NCBI RefSeq assembly: GCF_019457885.1
Contig: NZ_JAHZST010000010.1
Location: 124,001 to 188,000, forward strand
Length of the DNA: 64,000 nt
From: Shewanella nanhaiensis
Lineage (GTDB): Bacteria; Pseudomonadota; Gammaproteobacteria; Enterobacterales; Shewanellaceae
Direction of reading: 5' to 3'
Below are positions 60,591-64,000 of the stretch, piece by piece (position 1 is the stretch's first letter; every line of letters starts with the position of its first letter). Below the pieces are notes generated by a model that worked only from the letters and a program-made list of their open reading frames with translations, did no database searches and was not told the origin of the DNA. A program made the position numbers and the translations under genes.

Positions 60591-61709
60591 ATGTTAGCGT
60601 TAAAGACTTTATACCAAGGGTTTAGAGATCCACAAACCTTAGCAAAACTCGCCACAATGATTGCCGATGAAGCACAACAGCTAATTGAGCCAATCAAGAT
60701 CATGGAGGTCTGTGGCGGTCATACTCACACCATCATGAAATATGGGCTAAAGCAGCTACTGCCTAATAATATAGAGTTTATCCATGGTCCGGGTTGCCCT
60801 GTTTGCATCATGCCAAAAGAACGAATCGATCATGCCGCAATTCTAGCTTGTCTGCCCAATGTTATACTTGTGACCTTAGGTGACATGATTCGGGTACCTG
60901 GTTCAAAAGGCAGTCTGGCTGAATTTCGCTCTCAAGGCCATGACATCCGCCCTATTTATGATCCCCTCGATACGCTCAATATCGCTATCAATAATCCAGA
61001 TAAAACCATTATCTTCTTTGCCATAGGTTTTGAAACTTCGACCCCAATGACCGCAGTGCTGCTTGAACAGGCAGAAAAAAGAGGCATAAACAACCTGCTG
61101 TTCTACATCAACCATGTCCTCGTTCCCCCAGCAATCGATGCTGTGATGGCGGATCCAGATGTTCAGGTTAATGCCTTTATCGGGCCTTCGCATGTGAGTG
61201 TGATCAGTGGTTCTAAGGTCTACCGACCCTGTGTCGAGAAGTACCAGACACCTCTAGTTGTGTCAGGTTTTGAACCTGTGGATGTGATGGAATCAATCCT
61301 AAGGATCGTCAGACAGAAAGTCCAAGGAGTGGCCGAGCTCGATGTACAATATAGCCGCGCCGTCACCGAAGAGGGCAACCTTGCAGCCCAAAACAAAAAC
61401 CAAGAGACATTTGTTGTCAGAGAATCATTTCGCTGGCGCGGACTTGGTCCCATAGCAAAATCAGCACTTGCACTTAACCCAAAATATAGCCATCGAGATG
61501 CCGAAATTATCTACCGCGATCAGCTCCCCAATACTGAAATCGATGATCATAAAGCCTGTCAATGTGGTGATGTATTACGGGGAATTGTTAAACCTAAGGA
61601 TTGCAAAGTCTTTGGCCGCGGTTGCAGCCCACAAACTCCTTTAGGCAGCTGTATGGTTAGCTCTGAGGGAGCATGTAATGCCTACTATCGTTACAACGGA
61701 GTGTCTTAA
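60591..61709 (+). CDS. hypD: Hydrogenase maturation factor HypD
   Basis: HypD is the 4Fe-4S scaffold on which the Fe(CN)2CO unit is built with HypC. I choose ATG 60591, four bases after hypC; a longer frame would overlap hypC and adds no motif. The 372-residue protein has MEVCGGHTHTIMKYG, HGPGCPVC, and the C-terminal Cys-rich CQCGDVLRG...FGRGCSP region for the FeS cluster. The stop overlaps the hypE start (TAATG). Confidence 0.97.
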   Translation: MLALKTLYQGFRDPQTLAKLATMIADEAQQLIEPIKIMEVCGGHTHTIMKYGLKQLLPNNIEFIHGPGCPVCIMPKERIDHAAILACLPNVILVTLGDMIRVPGSKGSLAEFRSQGHDIRPIYDPLDTLNIAINNPDKTIIFFAIGFETSTPMTAVLLEQAEKRGINNLLFYINHVLVPPAIDAVMADPDVQVNAFIGPSHVSVISGSKVYRPCVEKYQTPLVVSGFEPVDVMESILRIVRQKVQGVAELDVQYSRAVTEEGNLAAQNKNQETFVVRESFRWRGLGPIAKSALALNPKYSHRDAEIIYRDQLPNTEIDDHKACQCGDVLRGIVKPKDCKVFGRGCSPQTPLGSCMVSSEGACNAYYRYNGVS

Positions 61710-62722
61710 TGTCTGAAAACAACAGCAAAACGGTTCAACTTAGCCATGGCGGTGGTGGCAAAGAGATGAGTGATCTTATTCAACAGATCTTTTTTAAGGC
61801 ATTTAAGAACCCGATTTTACATAATGAAGAGGATGCAGCGCTACTGCATCTTTCAGGCGAAACAGCCTTCACTACTGATTCTTTCACCGTGGCACCACTC
61901 TTCTTCGCTGGCGGAGATATAGGCAAGCTGGCCATTGCTGGCACAGTGAACGATTTGGCGATGATGGGCGCCGAGCCACAATATTTAAGTTGCAGTTTTA
62001 TTATCGAAGAGGGATTTGAAATCTCCGCCCTTAAACAGATTGTTGCCAGCATGGCAACTGAACTGCACAAGAGTGGCACTCGCATTGTCTGTGGAGATAC
62101 CAAGGTTGTACCGAAAGGCTGCGCTGACGGTCTGTTTATTAATACATCCGGTGTTGGGCGCATCTTACGTAAAGGCATTTCAGTTAAAAACATCCAAGTG
62201 GGCGATGCCATCATCGTATCTAGAGATATTGGCCGACACGGCGCTGCTATTCTGATGGCCAGAGAGTCTTTAGCACTGGAGTCAACACTCACCAGTGACT
62301 GTGCCAATTTATGGCCTGTTATCGAACAGCTCATCGCTGCAAATATCGAAATCCACGCCATGCGTGATGCTACTCGTGGCGGCTTAGCAGCTGTATTGAA
62401 TGAGTGGGCAGCAGCGTCCAATGTGGGGATCGATGTTCAAGAAGATGACATCCCCATCAGTGATGAAGTAAAAGGCTTATGCGAACTCTATGGCTTTGAA
62501 GCTCACGATTTGGCAAACGAAGGCACTTTCATCCTTGCCATTCCTCAGGCATTTGCTCTAGGCGTAATTGAGATAATGGCTCGATATGGCCAGAGTGAAC
62601 ATGCCGCCATCATAGGCTCTGTGACCGCAGAGCATCAAGGCAAAGTTGTCATCACCACTCCATGGGGTAGCCGTCGCTACTTAGATCTACCCCAAGGTGA
62701 ACTATTGCCAAGGATCTGTTAG
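61709..62722 (+). CDS. hypE: Hydrogenase maturation enzyme HypE
   Basis: HypE dehydrates the carbamoyl group on its own C-terminal Cys to a thiocyanate that supplies CN ligands. The 337-residue protein has the AIR synthase-related fold with SHGGGGKEM near the start, and ends in the diagnostic PRIC. It is coupled to hypD, and hypA begins at the very next base after its stop. Confidence 0.97.
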   Translation: MSENNSKTVQLSHGGGGKEMSDLIQQIFFKAFKNPILHNEEDAALLHLSGETAFTTDSFTVAPLFFAGGDIGKLAIAGTVNDLAMMGAEPQYLSCSFIIEEGFEISALKQIVASMATELHKSGTRIVCGDTKVVPKGCADGLFINTSGVGRILRKGISVKNIQVGDAIIVSRDIGRHGAAILMARESLALESTLTSDCANLWPVIEQLIAANIEIHAMRDATRGGLAAVLNEWAAASNVGIDVQEDDIPISDEVKGLCELYGFEAHDLANEGTFILAIPQAFALGVIEIMARYGQSEHAAIIGSVTAEHQGKVVITTPWGSRRYLDLPQGELLPRIC

Positions 62723-63070
62723 ATGCATGAATATTCCATCGTATCAGCGTTAATCGAACAGTGTGAGCAGCTGGCGCTTGAAAATGGAGCCAATAAAGTC
62801 ACTCGAGTCGCGATAAAGATAGGCGTGATGAGTGGTGTAGAACCTTCATTACTACAAACTGCGTTTGAAACATTTAAGCTTGGCGAGATCTGCCAAGATG
62901 CCGAACTTGAGATGCAGATCCAACCATTAGTACTGCAATGCTATGGCTGCAACAGAAGCAATCAACTTGAAGAGCGACATTTTATTTGCCCCCAATGCAA
63001 AAGCAGCGACACCAAGTTAGTAGAGGGAGAGGAGATGCTATTGATGCAGCTGGAACTTGACACTGGATAA
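62723..63070 (+). CDS. hypA: Nickel metallochaperone HypA
   Basis: The 115-residue protein starts MHEYSIV, where His2 binds nickel, and has the structural zinc site CYGCN...CPQCK. It works with HypB to insert nickel into the large subunit. It ends the canonical hyp set, 88 bases before a small membrane protein gene. Confidence 0.96.
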   Translation: MHEYSIVSALIEQCEQLALENGANKVTRVAIKIGVMSGVEPSLLQTAFETFKLGEICQDAELEMQIQPLVLQCYGCNRSNQLEERHFICPQCKSSDTKLVEGEEMLLMQLELDTG

Positions 63071-63158
63071 CACAGTACTAATCGGTATAAGACAGATTAA
63101 AACAAGCAGGATTAAACCTAATTTTATAAGCTACGTATATTAATGAAATGGAGTTAAA

Positions 63159-63326
63159 ATGAAAAAAATAACCTCTTTGCTCGCACTGGCCTTAATACCA
63201 AGTTTGGCCTGGGCTCACCCAGGGCATGATGGTGTGGGTCTGTTCCATCATATGTTTGATCTACTTCCTATTGTTGCCGCCGTTATCTTGGTCGCTGGTA
63301 TCTACATCTGGAAGAAGAAACAGTAA
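63159..63326 (+). CDS. 55-residue His-rich membrane peptide after hypA
   Basis: This short gene is preceded by GGAG, nine bases from ATG. The product begins with a signal peptide (MKKITSLLALALIPSLAWA) and then AHPGHDGVGLFHHMFDLLP with four His, one membrane helix (IVAAVILVAGIYIW), and a basic tail KKKQ. The AHPGH start resembles the mature N-terminus of HupE/UreJ nickel permeases. It lies on the same strand as hypA and ends at a strong terminator that would close the hyp transcript. A role in nickel binding at the membrane is inferred; I know no named family. Confidence 0.75.
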   Translation: MKKITSLLALALIPSLAWAHPGHDGVGLFHHMFDLLPIVAAVILVAGIYIWKKKQ

Positions 63327-63333
63327 AAGTAAA

Positions 63334-63361
63334 AAGCTGGCATCAATGCAGATGCCAGCTT
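63334..63361. terminator. Bidirectional terminator after the hydrogenase cluster
   Basis: AAGCTGGCATC and GATGCCAGCTT form an 11-bp perfect stem with a six-base loop, with T-rich sequence beyond on the plus strand and AAAA before it for the minus strand. Confidence 0.92.
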
Positions 63362-63386
63362 CAACTCTTTTATTTTAAACCAAGAG

Positions 63387-64000
63387 TTACTTATCTCGCC
63401 AAATCATCACTTGTACAGGTTCACCATTTTTACGTGTCGCACGGTACATCCCCTCAGTATTAAACGGTGTGGCGATATTGCCTCTTTGATCAAGTGCAAT
63501 CACGCCCCCCGTGCCACCAGCAGTGATAAGACGCTGGTTAATCACCTCATCGGCGGCTTGGATAATAGACTTTTTCTGATACTTGACCTTAGCGCAGATA
63601 TCTCCGGCCACATGATAGCGAATAAAATACTCACCATGGCCAGTGGCTGATACAGCGCACACACCATTTTCAGCATAGGTACCAGCGCCTATCACAGGCG
63701 AATCACCGATACGGCCAAAACGTTTGGCTGTCATCCCTCCTGTCGAGGTGCCAGCGGCCAGATTGCCATTTTGATCTAAGGCTACCGCGCCAACAGTACC
63801 GAATTTATAATCCAGATCCAGATAATCACGTCCCATCAAGTGGTTAGCGGCTTGGTAATCTTTTGCCGTCTCAGCAGTTTTTATCTTCTCTTTGGCATCG
63901 ATAAGTTGGTTATAACGCTTGTCAGTATCAAAGTGAGTCACAGGAACTAACTGGAACCCTTGCGTGAGTGCAAACTCCTCAGCCCCAGCGCCAGATAACA
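63387..64000 (-). CDS. iaaA: Isoaspartyl peptidase/L-asparaginase (5' part outside window)
   Basis: The visible 204 residues are the C-terminal part of an Ntn-hydrolase of the plant-type asparaginase family. The autocleavage site lies before Thr in FGTVGAVALDQNGN, making Thr the nucleophile of the beta subunit. STGGMTAKRFGRIGDSPVIGAGTYAEN and TATGHGEYF-like segments of the substrate pocket follow. The frame is open to the right edge (LSGAGAEEFALTQGFQLVP before the GTG at 63941), so the start is outside. It hydrolyses isoaspartyl dipeptides and asparagine. It is convergent with the hydrogenase cluster. Confidence 0.92.
   Translation of the reverse strand, partial: LSGAGAEEFALTQGFQLVPVTHFDTDKRYNQLIDAKEKIKTAETAKDYQAANHLMGRDYLDLDYKFGTVGAVALDQNGNLAAGTSTGGMTAKRFGRIGDSPVIGAGTYAENGVCAVSATGHGEYFIRYHVAGDICAKVKYQKKSIIQAADEVINQRLITAGGTGGVIALDQRGNIATPFNTEGMYRATRKNGEPVQVMIWRDK

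Overview
The window looks like chromosome of a Shewanella-type gammaproteobacterium (order Alteromonadales). The reasons are an intact recCBD block, a napEDABC periplasmic nitrate reductase cluster without napF/G/H, a hyaABCD-hypFBCDEA uptake hydrogenase cluster that carries an extra HypF-like gene, and integron-style gene cassettes. This is inferred from gene content and protein character; no database was searched.

Layout. 1-9.0 kb: recC (cut by the left edge), recB and recD overlap head to tail, followed by a DsbA-family oxidoreductase. 9.7-15.5 kb: an AT-rich accessory island. It holds small genes separated by attC-like imperfect palindromes, with no integrase in view, and it is interrupted by two tandem copies of a REP-associated (IS200-like, HUH/Y1) transposase unit. 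The first copy has lost its 5' end at a short repeated motif. 15.5-18.7 kb: a divergent MFS exporter / NIS siderophore synthetase pair around a strong Fur box. 18.7-28.1 kb: an envelope and secretion block with a TonB-dependent receptor, four exported proteins including a subtilisin with repeats at its C-terminus, and a TPR membrane protein. 28.3-33.4 kb: an XRE-cupin regulator divergent from a BenE transporter, a LysE/ArgO exporter, a HupE-type metal permease group, and a DUF1801 protein. 33.6-40.4 kb: a Rieske/ThDP-enzyme fusion, D-Ala-D-Ala ligase, a CNT nucleoside transporter, and two LysR regulators. 40.4-44.7 kb: napEDABC on the minus strand with a NarP-like 7-2-7 site upstream. 45-50.7 kb: hrpA, a diguanylate cyclase, and a CBS protein. 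51.1-63.3 kb: the NiFe hydrogenase and its complete hyp maturation set, preceded by an FNR-like site and ending in a previously easy-to-miss 55-residue His-rich membrane peptide. The right edge cuts an isoaspartyl peptidase/asparaginase.

How the parts fit. The nap and hya clusters give two anaerobic respiratory modules, quinol to nitrate and H2 to quinone. HypA, HypB, the 55-residue peptide, and possibly the distant HupE group would handle nickel. The MFS/NIS pair is an iron-starvation module. The most unusual items are the cassette remnant region with its damaged transposase copies, the degenerate HypF paralogue next to hypF, the Rieske-ThDP fusion, the protease with six aromatic/Cys repeats, and the perfect 17-bp inverted repeat at the XRE/benE promoter.
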